Assembly (NCBI GenBank): GCA_033795365.1
Contig: JARYGU010000001.1
Span: forward strand, 248,001-312,000
Direction of reading: 5' to 3'
From: JARYGU01 sp033795365
GTDB lineage: Bacteria > Pseudomonadota > Alphaproteobacteria > Rhizobiales > Rhizobiaceae
DNA length: 64,000 nucleotides
Below are positions 8,465 through 15,951 of the stretch, piece after piece; position 1 is the stretch's first letter, and every line of letters starts with the position of its first letter. The notes beneath the pieces were generated by a model, which saw nothing but the letters and a program-made list of their open reading frames with translations, made no database searches and had not been told where the DNA came from. Position numbers and translations under genes: made by a program.

Positions 8465-8485
8465 AAATTAACCTATGGTTAATTT
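8465..8485. repeat. AT-rich inverted repeat
   Basis: AAATTAACC at 8465-8473 is complementary to 8477-8485 with a 3-base loop. It covers the stop codon of the PIG-L gene and is followed on the minus strand by an AT-rich stretch leading to the LuxR gene. It could be a weak terminator or an operator for that regulator. Confidence 0.4.
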
Positions 8486-9121
8486 CCGAATTGTGAACGC
8501 TTCGGCGAAATTCGACGGAGAGCGGCATTCCATGCCGCGCAGCCGGGCCAATCCGCGGAAAACTTCGCTATCAAACCAATCCTTGGATCGTTGCGTAGCG
8601 AAATATTTATTAAGAAGCGCTATCTTCTTTTCAAGTATTTCCGTATTTAACTGTATATAGGTGTTCCGTTCTGAAATATCCCCATCCCATTTCGGTATTT
8701 CATATTCCAGGATAAGATGATTCCTGAATATATTGCTTGTAATTCTATTCACCTCCCGGTGATCCTGGTGCGCGTCGTGCCGGCTATGCGTAAAAATGAC
8801 GTCCGGCTCAACTCGCGTCTGGATATTCTTGAGCCAATCCTTGATTTCGCGGCTCTGGTTCGGAAAATAGCTGTCGTCAAAATTCCCCAGTTCCACCGTT
8901 CGAGAGGCTGCTCCATCGAGGAACGCCTCCGCCGATTTCAAGCTTTCCCGCGCCCGCTCGGCATTGCCGCTCAGCACGCACCAGTGAACGTCGATGCGGT
9001 GGCCCGCGGCGATCAGCGCCAGGATCGTGCCGCCGGCGCCGATTTCGATGTCGTCGGCATGCGCGCCGAGGCAGAGAATGCGCAGCCGCTCTCCGCCCCG
9101 CACAAGCGGCAACGGCATCAT
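8468..9121 (-). CDS. PIG-L family deacetylase
   Basis: The protein is 217 residues. The N-terminal zinc motif AHADDIEIGAGG and the downstream block FTHSRHDAHQDH are the signature of PIG-L/LmbE N-deacetylases, which remove acetyl groups from GlcNAc-type sugars. The start overlaps the stop of the cytidylyltransferase gene as ATGA, so it is the last gene of a tightly coupled three-gene operon (C-methyltransferase, nucleotidyltransferase, deacetylase). It probably de-N-acetylates a sugar intermediate or lipid-linked sugar of the EPS; the substrate is unknown. Confidence 0.88.
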   Translation of the reverse strand: MMPLPLVRGGERLRILCLGAHADDIEIGAGGTILALIAAGHRIDVHWCVLSGNAERARESLKSAEAFLDGAASRTVELGNFDDSYFPNQSREIKDWLKNIQTRVEPDVIFTHSRHDAHQDHREVNRITSNIFRNHLILEYEIPKWDGDISERNTYIQLNTEILEKKIALLNKYFATQRSKDWFDSEVFRGLARLRGMECRSPSNFAEAFTIRKLTIG

Positions 9122-9930
9122 GACAGACCTGCAACCTGCATCCGCGCGGAGCGCGAGGCGAAGGATTGCCGCGTCCAGGGCATTTCCCCGCGCTCGACCA
9201 TCTCCTCCAGGGACTGCCAGTCCCGCAGCGTATCCATGGAGCGCCAGAAGCCTTCATGCTTGTAGGCCATCAGCATGTTGTCCTTGATCAGCCGGGTGAA
9301 CGGCTCGAGGACGAGCTCTTCCCGCTCGCGCATGTAGTCGAAGATCTCGCTGCGCATCAGGAAGTAGCCGCCGTTGATCCAGATGTCGGACGTATCGGAC
9401 GAGCGGAATTCGCGCACCCGCCCCCCTTCCCCGATATCCGCCAGGTGATAGGTCAGCGGGGGGCGCACGGCCAGAAAGCAGGCTATCTTGCCGCTCGCTT
9501 CGAACTGCTCGACCATGTCGTCCAGATCGACGTCCGTCAGACCGTCGCTGTAATTGGCAAGGAACATCTTTTCGCCGCGCACATGCTCGCGCACCGCCCA
9601 GAGGCGTTCCCCGATATTGCGCCAGATCCCCGTATCGATCAGCGATATCCGCCAATCCTTCTGGACCTCGCCGAGGATTTCGACCCTTCCCTCTCCCGAA
9701 ACGACGCAATCCGAAAATGTCTGCGGACGGCAGTTGAGAAAGAAATCCTTGATGATATTCGCCTTGTAACCGAGGCAGAGGATGAAATCCTCATGCCCGT
9801 AGTCGGCGTAATATTGCATGACGTGACGCAGGATCGGCTGCGACCCGAGAGGGATCATGGGCTTGGGAACATTCTCGGAATATTCGCGGATGCGGGTACC
9901 CCGGCCGCCGCAGAAAAGAACGACCTTCAT
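9118..9930 (-). CDS. rfbF: Glucose-1-phosphate cytidylyltransferase-like nucleotidyltransferase
   Basis: The protein is 270 residues. The N-terminus VVLFCGGRGTRIREYSENVPKPMIPLG is the nucleotide-binding loop of sugar-1-phosphate nucleotidyltransferases; VPKPM, the long insert, and the FLANYSDGLTDVDL and WINGGYFLM blocks fit RfbF (CTP + glucose-1-phosphate to CDP-glucose). The start overlaps the C-methyltransferase stop as ATGA. No canonical CDP-glucose 4,6-dehydratase (rfbG) was found in the window, so the fate of the CDP-sugar is open. Specificity for CTP is inferred from family resemblance. Confidence 0.85.
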   Translation of the reverse strand: MKVVLFCGGRGTRIREYSENVPKPMIPLGSQPILRHVMQYYADYGHEDFILCLGYKANIIKDFFLNCRPQTFSDCVVSGEGRVEILGEVQKDWRISLIDTGIWRNIGERLWAVREHVRGEKMFLANYSDGLTDVDLDDMVEQFEASGKIACFLAVRPPLTYHLADIGEGGRVREFRSSDTSDIWINGGYFLMRSEIFDYMREREELVLEPFTRLIKDNMLMAYKHEGFWRSMDTLRDWQSLEEMVERGEMPWTRQSFASRSARMQVAGLS

Positions 9931-11222
9931 TGCGACATCTCCTTCGGATCGATGATGCTGACGGAAGGAATAGGAACGATGAACTTCGCGCCCCAATCCG
10001 ACACGTGCCTCATCTGGGAGACGATCTCGTCCTTCAGGTTCCACGGCAGGATCAGGATGTAATCGGGCTTGCGGGCATCGATGGCCTCGACCGGCAGGAT
10101 CGGAATATGCATGCCGGGCGTATAGCGGCCGTGCTTGTAGGGATTGCGGTCGACGGTGAAGTCGAGGAAGTCCGTTCCGATGGCGCAGTAGTTCAGTAGG
10201 GTGTTGCCCTTGCCTGGTGCGCCATAACCGCAGACGGAGCTTCCCTGCTCCTTGATGCGGATCAGGAAGGAGAGGAGGTTGCGCTTGACCTGGCGCGCCC
10301 TCTCGGCAAACGTGCTGTAGATATCGATGGAATGCAGGCCCGCTTCCCTTTCCCGATCGAGAAGCTGAGCGACGCGCATGTCGACCGGCCTGCTGCTCTC
10401 GGCATGGGCGAGATAGACCCTGAGCGAGCCGCCATGGGTCGGGATCTCCTCCACATCGAACACCTTCAGCTCGTGGCGCCGTGCCATCATCTGTATGGTG
10501 AACAGCGAGAAATAGGAAAAGTGCTCGTGATAGATCGTGTCGAACTGGTTGTGCGCGATCAAGGTCGCGATGTGCGGGAATTCCAGGGTGATCGCGCCTT
10601 CGGCTTTCAGCAGCTGCTTCATTCCCGAGACGAAGTCGTTCAGATCGGGAACCTGCGCCAATACGTTGTTTCCGACGACCAGATCGGCTTTTATCCCTTC
10701 GCTCACCATCTCGCCGGCGAGCCTGCGGCCGAAATAGTCGATCCTGGTCGGAATGTTCCGTTCGATCGCCACCCTGGCCACGTTCGCCGCCGGCTCGATG
10801 CCGAGCACCGGTATCCCGCGCTTGACGAAATGCTGGAGCAGGTAGCCGTCGTTGCTGGCGGTCTCGACAACCAGGCTGCCGGCGCCAAGGCCGAGGCGCT
10901 GCATCATCAGCTCGCAATATTTCTCGGCATGCGCGACCCAGCTCGTGGAATAGGACGAAAAATACGCGTACTCGTCGAAAATGTTTTCCGGGCTGACATG
11001 CTCGGGCAGTTGCACGAGCAGGCAGGCTTCACAGGCGAAGACATGAAGCGGGTAATAGGCTTCCATCTCGCCGAGCTGGCCTTCCTGGAGGAAGCTTTCG
11101 CACAGCGGCGACATGCCGAGATCGACGAAAGTGTGCCGGAGGTTCGCACCGCACAGGCGGCAGGATTGCGCGGCCCGGGCGGAATAGGTCACGGATTGTG
11201 AGTGCTTGACTTGCAAACTCAT
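9927..11222 (-). CDS. NDP-hexose C-methyltransferase-like protein
   Basis: The protein is 431 residues with three parts. An N-terminal zinc-binding domain (about 20-80) shows CRLCGA and CEACLLVQLP. A Rossmann methyltransferase core follows, with ETASNDGYLLQHF and LGIEPA for SAM. The C-terminal domain holds EHFSYFS, VCGYGAPGKGNTLLNY and LPWNLKDEI. This is the architecture of TylCIII-type sugar 3-C-methyltransferases acting on 4-keto-sugar nucleotides. It is the first gene of the operon with the cytidylyltransferase and PIG-L genes. It implies that the EPS or a related glycan carries a branched (C-methyl) sugar. Confidence 0.85.
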   Translation of the reverse strand: MSLQVKHSQSVTYSARAAQSCRLCGANLRHTFVDLGMSPLCESFLQEGQLGEMEAYYPLHVFACEACLLVQLPEHVSPENIFDEYAYFSSYSTSWVAHAEKYCELMMQRLGLGAGSLVVETASNDGYLLQHFVKRGIPVLGIEPAANVARVAIERNIPTRIDYFGRRLAGEMVSEGIKADLVVGNNVLAQVPDLNDFVSGMKQLLKAEGAITLEFPHIATLIAHNQFDTIYHEHFSYFSLFTIQMMARRHELKVFDVEEIPTHGGSLRVYLAHAESSRPVDMRVAQLLDREREAGLHSIDIYSTFAERARQVKRNLLSFLIRIKEQGSSVCGYGAPGKGNTLLNYCAIGTDFLDFTVDRNPYKHGRYTPGMHIPILPVEAIDARKPDYILILPWNLKDEIVSQMRHVSDWGAKFIVPIPSVSIIDPKEMSQ

Positions 11223-11363
11223 GAAAAGCCCCTCTGGTGCAAACTCTCGTTATCCAAGGCCAATTCCCCGACCTTGCCTCGATTTTGTGAGTTTTTGTCT
11301 GTTATGAGACTAGTCCAACGGCAAAACACAGGCGATACCGCCATGCGGGAGGGTACCATCATC

Positions 11364-11449
11364 CGTAAGGCGTATATCCTCATCAGCTTTTTAAGCTCGA
11401 TTTGATGGTCTCCGCCGAGAAGCCAGCATCAACTTACGTCCTCGGTAGA
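11364..11449. promoter_or_regulatory. Shared intergenic motifs in the C-methyltransferase / epimerase divergent promoter region
   Basis: The 294-base gap between the divergent genes holds CGTAAGGCGTAT at 11364-11375, repeated exactly on the minus strand at 24669-24680 beside the second LuxR gene. It also holds TCCTCGGTAGA at 11439-11449, repeated exactly at 35541-35551 upstream of the WecA-like gene. They may be binding sites of one of the EPS regulators, but they were found by eye only. Confidence 0.4.
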
Positions 11450-11516
11450 TTGTCAGCCGCCCGGTCTATCTGAGAAAATGCGTCCGGCGAACGAGGTATC
11501 GTTGGAGAACCCGTGT

Positions 11517-12062
11517 ATGCTCTTTTCCGAGACTGATCTCAGAGGCGTCTGGCTGGTGAAACCGGTACCCTACAAGGACGAACGAGGATCGTTTTCGCGC
11601 ACGTTCTGCATCGACGAGTTCGAGGCGCATGCGCTGGAGAACCGGTTCGTTCAACACAGCCTGTGCGAATCTCCGACGAAACACACCTTGCGCGGCCTGC
11701 ATTTCCAGAAGCCGCCGCACCAGGAGGTGAAGCTCGTCTCCTGCCTCCACGGCGCGATCTGGGACGTGGCCGTCGACATGCGGCCGGACTCGCGCCAATA
11801 CCGGCGGTGGACGGCTGCGGAACTGTCGGCGGAAAACCGCCTGCAGCTCTATATTCCGGAGGGTTTCGCGCATGGTTACCTGTCACTCAGCGACGATACC
11901 GTCGTCTCCTACCTGATCTCCAGGCCCTATGTGCCGGAGGCGGCGACCGGCGCGCGATACGACGATCCGGCCTTCGCGATCGACTGGCCGGCGGCGCCGA
12001 AGCTGATTTCGGAAAAGGACAGGAACTGGGCGCTTCTCGAAGACGAGACGCTTCAAAGCTGA
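11517..12062 (+). CDS. dTDP-4-dehydrorhamnose 3,5-epimerase-like (RmlC family) sugar epimerase
   Basis: The protein is 181 residues from the ATG at 11517, which has GGAG at 11504-11507; an ATG at 11478 lacks a ribosome site. The cupin core shows the family blocks RGLHFQ (catalytic His), KLVSCLHGAIWDVAVDMR and LYIPEGFAHGYLSLS, and the Tyr region RPYVPEA. It epimerises C3/C5 of a 4-keto-6-deoxy sugar nucleotide. No rmlABD partners are in the window, so it more likely serves the C-methyl sugar cassette than rhamnose. Its 3' end overlaps the convergent DUF4910 gene by 10 bases. Confidence 0.88.
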   Translation: MLFSETDLRGVWLVKPVPYKDERGSFSRTFCIDEFEAHALENRFVQHSLCESPTKHTLRGLHFQKPPHQEVKLVSCLHGAIWDVAVDMRPDSRQYRRWTAAELSAENRLQLYIPEGFAHGYLSLSDDTVVSYLISRPYVPEAATGARYDDPAFAIDWPAAPKLISEKDRNWALLEDETLQS

Positions 12063-13396
12063 GCAGAACCCGCCTCGGCGAGCAATCCGCATTCCTTCAG
12101 GAGTCCGGCCGCGCGTGCGACGCTGGCGAAGGGCAGGCCAGAGCGGCGTGCGATATCCACGAGCGAGTGCTTGCCGTCGGCAAGATTGAGGACCCACAGA
12201 AATCCCATGGCCGTTTCCGGCGCCGAATCATGGCCGCCGATCGCGGAGTAGAGGCCGCGCCTGCCGAGCTGCGGCTCGCCTTTCGGGGAAAGGTTGAAGG
12301 GAACCCAATCGTCTTCGAGGATGTCTATGACGTCCATGATCATCCGAAAGGATGAGGCGAGGTGTTCCGGCCGGATGAAGTCGAGATTGTCCGCCGACGT
12401 ATGATATTCCGGAAATGTCGCGAAGGAACTGCGCTGAATGAGACCGACCGGGAGATCGAAGCCCGGAGAGCAGAACTGTCTCTCGTCATATCCGTAGGGG
12501 CTGAAGTCGGCGATCGCCACCTTCCTGCCGTCGCAGCGCACGCATTCCATCGCCCGGTCTATGAACGCATCCCCCCGCCGGCTGCGCTTGTAGTTGGGGC
12601 CGCCGCCGTCGCCGACGCAGGAGACCACCAGCCCATGGTCCAGCCGGTCGAGCCGGTCTTCGTTCCCCGCCAGCCAGCACAAGGCGCCGATCGTCCCCGG
12701 CGCAAAGAGGAAGCGATAATTGTATAGGGTCTCGCGTCCCTTCAGGGACGCGGCGACGAGGGCAAGAAGGGCAAGGCCGGAGCAATTGTCGTTGGCAAGC
12801 GACGGGTGGCATATATGCGCCGAAAGCAGGACCTCCCGCTCGGTGCGTCCGCGATGGAGATATTCCCCGTAACTCAGCGCGCCTGGAGCCCGCGTGGCGT
12901 CGATCGAGACGTGGTAAAGCCCGTCCTCAAGCGCCAGGAACGCCTTGTGGCTCATGCAGAAGCCCCACTCCTCGCCGTAGTAGCATGTCCTGTAGGGGAT
13001 CGCCTCCGGCTGGTGCGGCAGCGTGTGGATATGCTTCTTCAGCTCGGAAAGCGGCATGATCCGCCTGACGGGCACGCTGTAGCTCATCACATGCAGGCTC
13101 GAATCCGCCAGATCGACGACCTTCCTGCCGCGCATGTCGCTGATGAAAGCATCCCGGATGTTCCATTCGTCGGGCACCGTCCAGTCGAAAGCTCTGGTTC
13201 CGGAGGGAACCTCGAAACGATCCAGCTCGATATGCTCCGCGAGGATCGACAGGCTTTCGCGCACGCCGTTGCCGGTAATGCTTCTGCATATCGGGAAAAG
13301 CCGGGCGGCAAGCGCATAGATCCGCTCGCCGATATCCTCCTCAACCCGCTCGGCGGGGAGGGCGGTGATCGCAGGCATGGAGCCGGCCTCAGGCAT
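12053..13396 (-). CDS. DUF4910 aminopeptidase-like protein with C-terminal winged helix
   Basis: The protein is 447 residues (an alternative ATG at 13378 has GAGG upstream). The middle region LLSAHICHPSLANDNCSGLALL resembles the metal-binding block of M28-type aminopeptidases, with further blocks FSPYGYDERQFCSPG and FPEYHTSADNLD. The last 80 residues look like a winged-helix module (MGFLWVLNLADGKHSLVDIARRSG). Such proteins recur in surface-polysaccharide clusters beside C-methyltransferase genes, but their reaction is not established. The start overlaps the SDR gene stop by 8 bases. Confidence 0.78.
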   Translation of the reverse strand: MPEAGSMPAITALPAERVEEDIGERIYALAARLFPICRSITGNGVRESLSILAEHIELDRFEVPSGTRAFDWTVPDEWNIRDAFISDMRGRKVVDLADSSLHVMSYSVPVRRIMPLSELKKHIHTLPHQPEAIPYRTCYYGEEWGFCMSHKAFLALEDGLYHVSIDATRAPGALSYGEYLHRGRTEREVLLSAHICHPSLANDNCSGLALLALVAASLKGRETLYNYRFLFAPGTIGALCWLAGNEDRLDRLDHGLVVSCVGDGGGPNYKRSRRGDAFIDRAMECVRCDGRKVAIADFSPYGYDERQFCSPGFDLPVGLIQRSSFATFPEYHTSADNLDFIRPEHLASSFRMIMDVIDILEDDWVPFNLSPKGEPQLGRRGLYSAIGGHDSAPETAMGFLWVLNLADGKHSLVDIARRSGLPFASVARAAGLLKECGLLAEAGSAQL

Positions 13397-14456
13397 GCGC
13401 CTGCGCCATGCCGGTGTCCTGGTGGTGGGCCAGCCACCGCAGGGAATTGTCGATGATCCCGCCGGCCAGAAGCTGCCTGATATGGCTGATGCGCTGGTAG
13501 CGCGGCCCCTCGAACTGCGAAGGCGTCAGGGCGCCACGGCAATAGGCGGCATAGAGTTCCCTCGCGCCTGCAGCAACGTCCCATACCGGCTTGAACTCCG
13601 GGAGGACGCGGGCGATCTTGCCGAAATCCACCCGGTAGGATCTGAGGTCCGGACCGGCATCCGACGCGTATTCCAGACGGCATCCGGGGACCGTCTCGGC
13701 CACCACCTCGGCGATCTCGCGGATCTGATAGTTGTGGCTCGTCTGGCCGACGTTGAATGCCTGGTCGTGCACTTTTTCGCGGGGCGCTTCGAGCGCCGCC
13801 AGGAAGGCACGGGAAATGTCCTCTATATGGACGATCGGCCGCCAAGGCGTTCCGTCGGATTTGAGCAGGATGACCTTCTGCGTGACCGCCCAGGCGACCA
13901 GATTGTTGAGAACGATGTCAAATCTGATCATCGGCGACAGGCCGTATGCCGTGGCCGGGCGCATATAGGTCGGGCTGAAGTCGTCGTCGGCAAGAAGCGC
14001 TATGTCCCGTTCGGCCAGGACCTTCGAGCGCCCATAGGCGGAAACGGGATTGAGAACCCCGTTCTCGTCGATCATCTCCTCGTCCGACAGGCCGTAATTG
14101 CTGCAGGAGGAGGCGAAGAGGAAACGTTTGACCCCGGCGCGCTTTGCGGCCTTCGCGACGCGCACGCTGCCCCGATGGTTGATGTCGTAGGTGATTTCGG
14201 GATCGAGATTGCTCAAGGGATCATTCGACAGGGCCGCCAGGTGAATGACGGCGTCGAAGCCCCGGAGGTCCTCGGCCTGGATGTCGCGCACGTCTCCTGT
14301 CACGGCGGGGATTGCCGCGATCCGGCCTCCATGGGGATAGATGCAGCGGCGGTAAAGGCCGCTGTCGTAGCCATGCACCTGATAGCCCGCCTTCAGGAGA
14401 AACGGCACCATCACCGAGCCGATATAGCCTCTATGTCCCGTTACCAGAACCTTCAT
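13389..14456 (-). CDS. NAD-dependent sugar epimerase/dehydratase (extended SDR)
   Basis: The protein is 355 residues. The Rossmann motif TGHRGYIG at the N-terminus, VIHLAALSNDP, the active-site SSCSNYG and YGRSK (YxxxK) identify an extended SDR acting on a nucleotide sugar. The ATG at 14456 has GGGAG about 8 bases upstream; ATG 14462 is too close to it. The sequence lacks the VTGHTGFKG start of CDP-glucose 4,6-dehydratases, so it is not clearly RfbG. It is followed by the overlapping DUF4910 gene. Its likely role is oxidation, dehydration or epimerisation in the unusual sugar pathway. Confidence 0.85.
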   Translation of the reverse strand: MKVLVTGHRGYIGSVMVPFLLKAGYQVHGYDSGLYRRCIYPHGGRIAAIPAVTGDVRDIQAEDLRGFDAVIHLAALSNDPLSNLDPEITYDINHRGSVRVAKAAKRAGVKRFLFASSCSNYGLSDEEMIDENGVLNPVSAYGRSKVLAERDIALLADDDFSPTYMRPATAYGLSPMIRFDIVLNNLVAWAVTQKVILLKSDGTPWRPIVHIEDISRAFLAALEAPREKVHDQAFNVGQTSHNYQIREIAEVVAETVPGCRLEYASDAGPDLRSYRVDFGKIARVLPEFKPVWDVAAGARELYAAYCRGALTPSQFEGPRYQRISHIRQLLAGGIIDNSLRWLAHHQDTGMAQAHA

Positions 14457-14582
14457 GGTCATGTCTCCCTGCTCTGACGCGCCTTCAAGAATGCTACGAC
14501 TCGGCAAACCGAGGTGCGATTGAGGAGAATGGCTGCACAATTGCTGCAGAAGGCCGAAGCGGGCACGGCGAGCTACCTCTTT

Positions 14583-14603
14583 AGGCCAAAACTCAATCAG
14601 GCC
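14583..14603. repeat. Second copy of a gene-end repeat
   Basis: AGGCCAAAACTCAATCAGG plus CC matches 1027-1048 (AGGGTCAAAACTCCATCAGG plus CC) at about 18 of 22 positions. In both places the sequence overlaps the stop codon of a minus-strand gene. It may be a dispersed short repeat or a convergent terminator element. Confidence 0.4.
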
Positions 14604-15951
14604 GAGGCAGATCGGCGCGCGCCGGATCATCCCTGGAGAGGATCAGCAGCCAATCGCCCTGTCCGGAAGCGTTCGTGCCGGCCGGCACCGGAAATTCCAC
14701 GAAGCCGGCGCCGTCCGGCTTTCCGTGGGCCGTCGTGATCGCGCCGGAAGAGGGATCGAACCACCGCGCCGTCGCCGGCATGGGCGACGATTTCAGGTAA
14801 ACGGCCTTCGGCCCCGATGCATAAGCGAGCACCAGGCTTCCGTCTCGTGCCGCCGCGACCGAGAGATCGGCCTCCGCAGAGGCCACGGGACTGGCAGGAA
14901 GATCCGCTCCGACGGGCTCCAGCTTCCACCACTCGAGCGTCCTGAAAAGCGCTGAGAGATGCATCATGCTCAGGGCGCCCCGGCTGTCCAGGACATCCTG
15001 CCACCGTATTTGCCCGCCATCGAGACCCGGCCCGGAGAAACGCCACATCGGATCGTTGCCGAAGACCTGGCCGGCGGCACCGGCAAGAAGAGCCTGGTAA
15101 GCCGCTTTGCGCACCTGCAACTCATTTGCGCCCGTGACACCCTCATAAAGGGCTTCGAGCAGGATATAGGGCTTGGGCGGGGCGGTCCGGTAGCGCTCAA
15201 GCGCCGGCGGCTTGATATCCCCATATGTATAAAGCGTATCGAAATCGAGCCACGCGGCATCGTCCCAGACCGTCCTGACGGCAGTGTCCCGACTGGCATG
15301 GTAGCCATGCAACGCGGTGGAGCCCGCTGATTTCATGCCTTCAACGACGGCCTCGATCAGCGGTTTCTCGACGGGATCAAAATCCCCTCCGTGAATCCAG
15401 ACGACGTTCGGGAAACCGGCGAAACGTTTGGCGAGATATGCCCCGTAGTTCTTCAGAACCGCCGGCCCGGCCGCCTTCATCTCGCCGCACCATCCCTGCT
15501 CGCCGCAATTCACGCCGATATATGCGGGCGTCAGGAGAACCAGAAAGCCGTGCTCCTGCGCCTTGGTCAGAAACCATTCCGCATGGTCGAAATAGGCTTC
15601 GTTGGGTTGCGAGAACGGCCGGCCCGCCCCGAAGGGTTCGTCGCCGTAGAAATTGCGCGGCGGATCGCGGCTGAAATGATGCTCGATCAAGGACACCAGG
15701 AGCGTATTGAAGCCCAGCCGCTCACGGCTGGTCATGTAGAGTTCCGCTTCCTCCCGTGACAGATCGCCGATCAGGGACCAAGCGGTATCGCCGGTCATCA
15801 GGAAAGGCTCGCCCGAGGCGTCGACGAAGTGGCGCCCGTCAGCGCTTATCCGCAACGGGAAAGCCGCTTGCTCGGCTGCCGTGGAGACGGTGGCAAGCGT
15901 CAGGCCGGCCAGAAGAAAAATGCCGCGCAGGATGTCGGCAAGGTCAGCCAT
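14593..15951 (-). CDS. Apiosidase-like (DUF4038, GH140-type) exported glycoside hydrolase
   Basis: The protein is 452 residues. A hydrophobic N-terminus (ILRGIFLLAGLTLATVSTAA) acts as a signal peptide. The DUF4038 signature LMTGDTAWSLIG followed by LSREEAELY and GFNTLLV is clear. VVWIHGGDFDP and ILLEALYEG fit the acid/base Asp and nucleophile Glu positions of GH140-type enzymes. A C-terminal beta domain (about 350-450) completes it. It overlaps the aminotransferase stop by 8 bases. A periplasmic glycosidase inside an EPS locus probably trims or degrades the polymer. GH140 founders cleave the branched sugar apiose. Confidence 0.82.
   Translation of the reverse strand: MADLADILRGIFLLAGLTLATVSTAAEQAAFPLRISADGRHFVDASGEPFLMTGDTAWSLIGDLSREEAELYMTSRERLGFNTLLVSLIEHHFSRDPPRNFYGDEPFGAGRPFSQPNEAYFDHAEWFLTKAQEHGFLVLLTPAYIGVNCGEQGWCGEMKAAGPAVLKNYGAYLAKRFAGFPNVVWIHGGDFDPVEKPLIEAVVEGMKSAGSTALHGYHASRDTAVRTVWDDAAWLDFDTLYTYGDIKPPALERYRTAPPKPYILLEALYEGVTGANELQVRKAAYQALLAGAAGQVFGNDPMWRFSGPGLDGGQIRWQDVLDSRGALSMMHLSALFRTLEWWKLEPVGADLPASPVASAEADLSVAAARDGSLVLAYASGPKAVYLKSSPMPATARWFDPSSGAITTAHGKPDGAGFVEFPVPAGTNASGQGDWLLILSRDDPARADLPRPD

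Noticed and set aside
11517..12062. Assignment of the RmlC-like gene to dTDP-rhamnose synthesis
   Set aside because: No rmlA, rmlB or rmlD is present in the window and the neighbours make a different sugar, so only the family is named.
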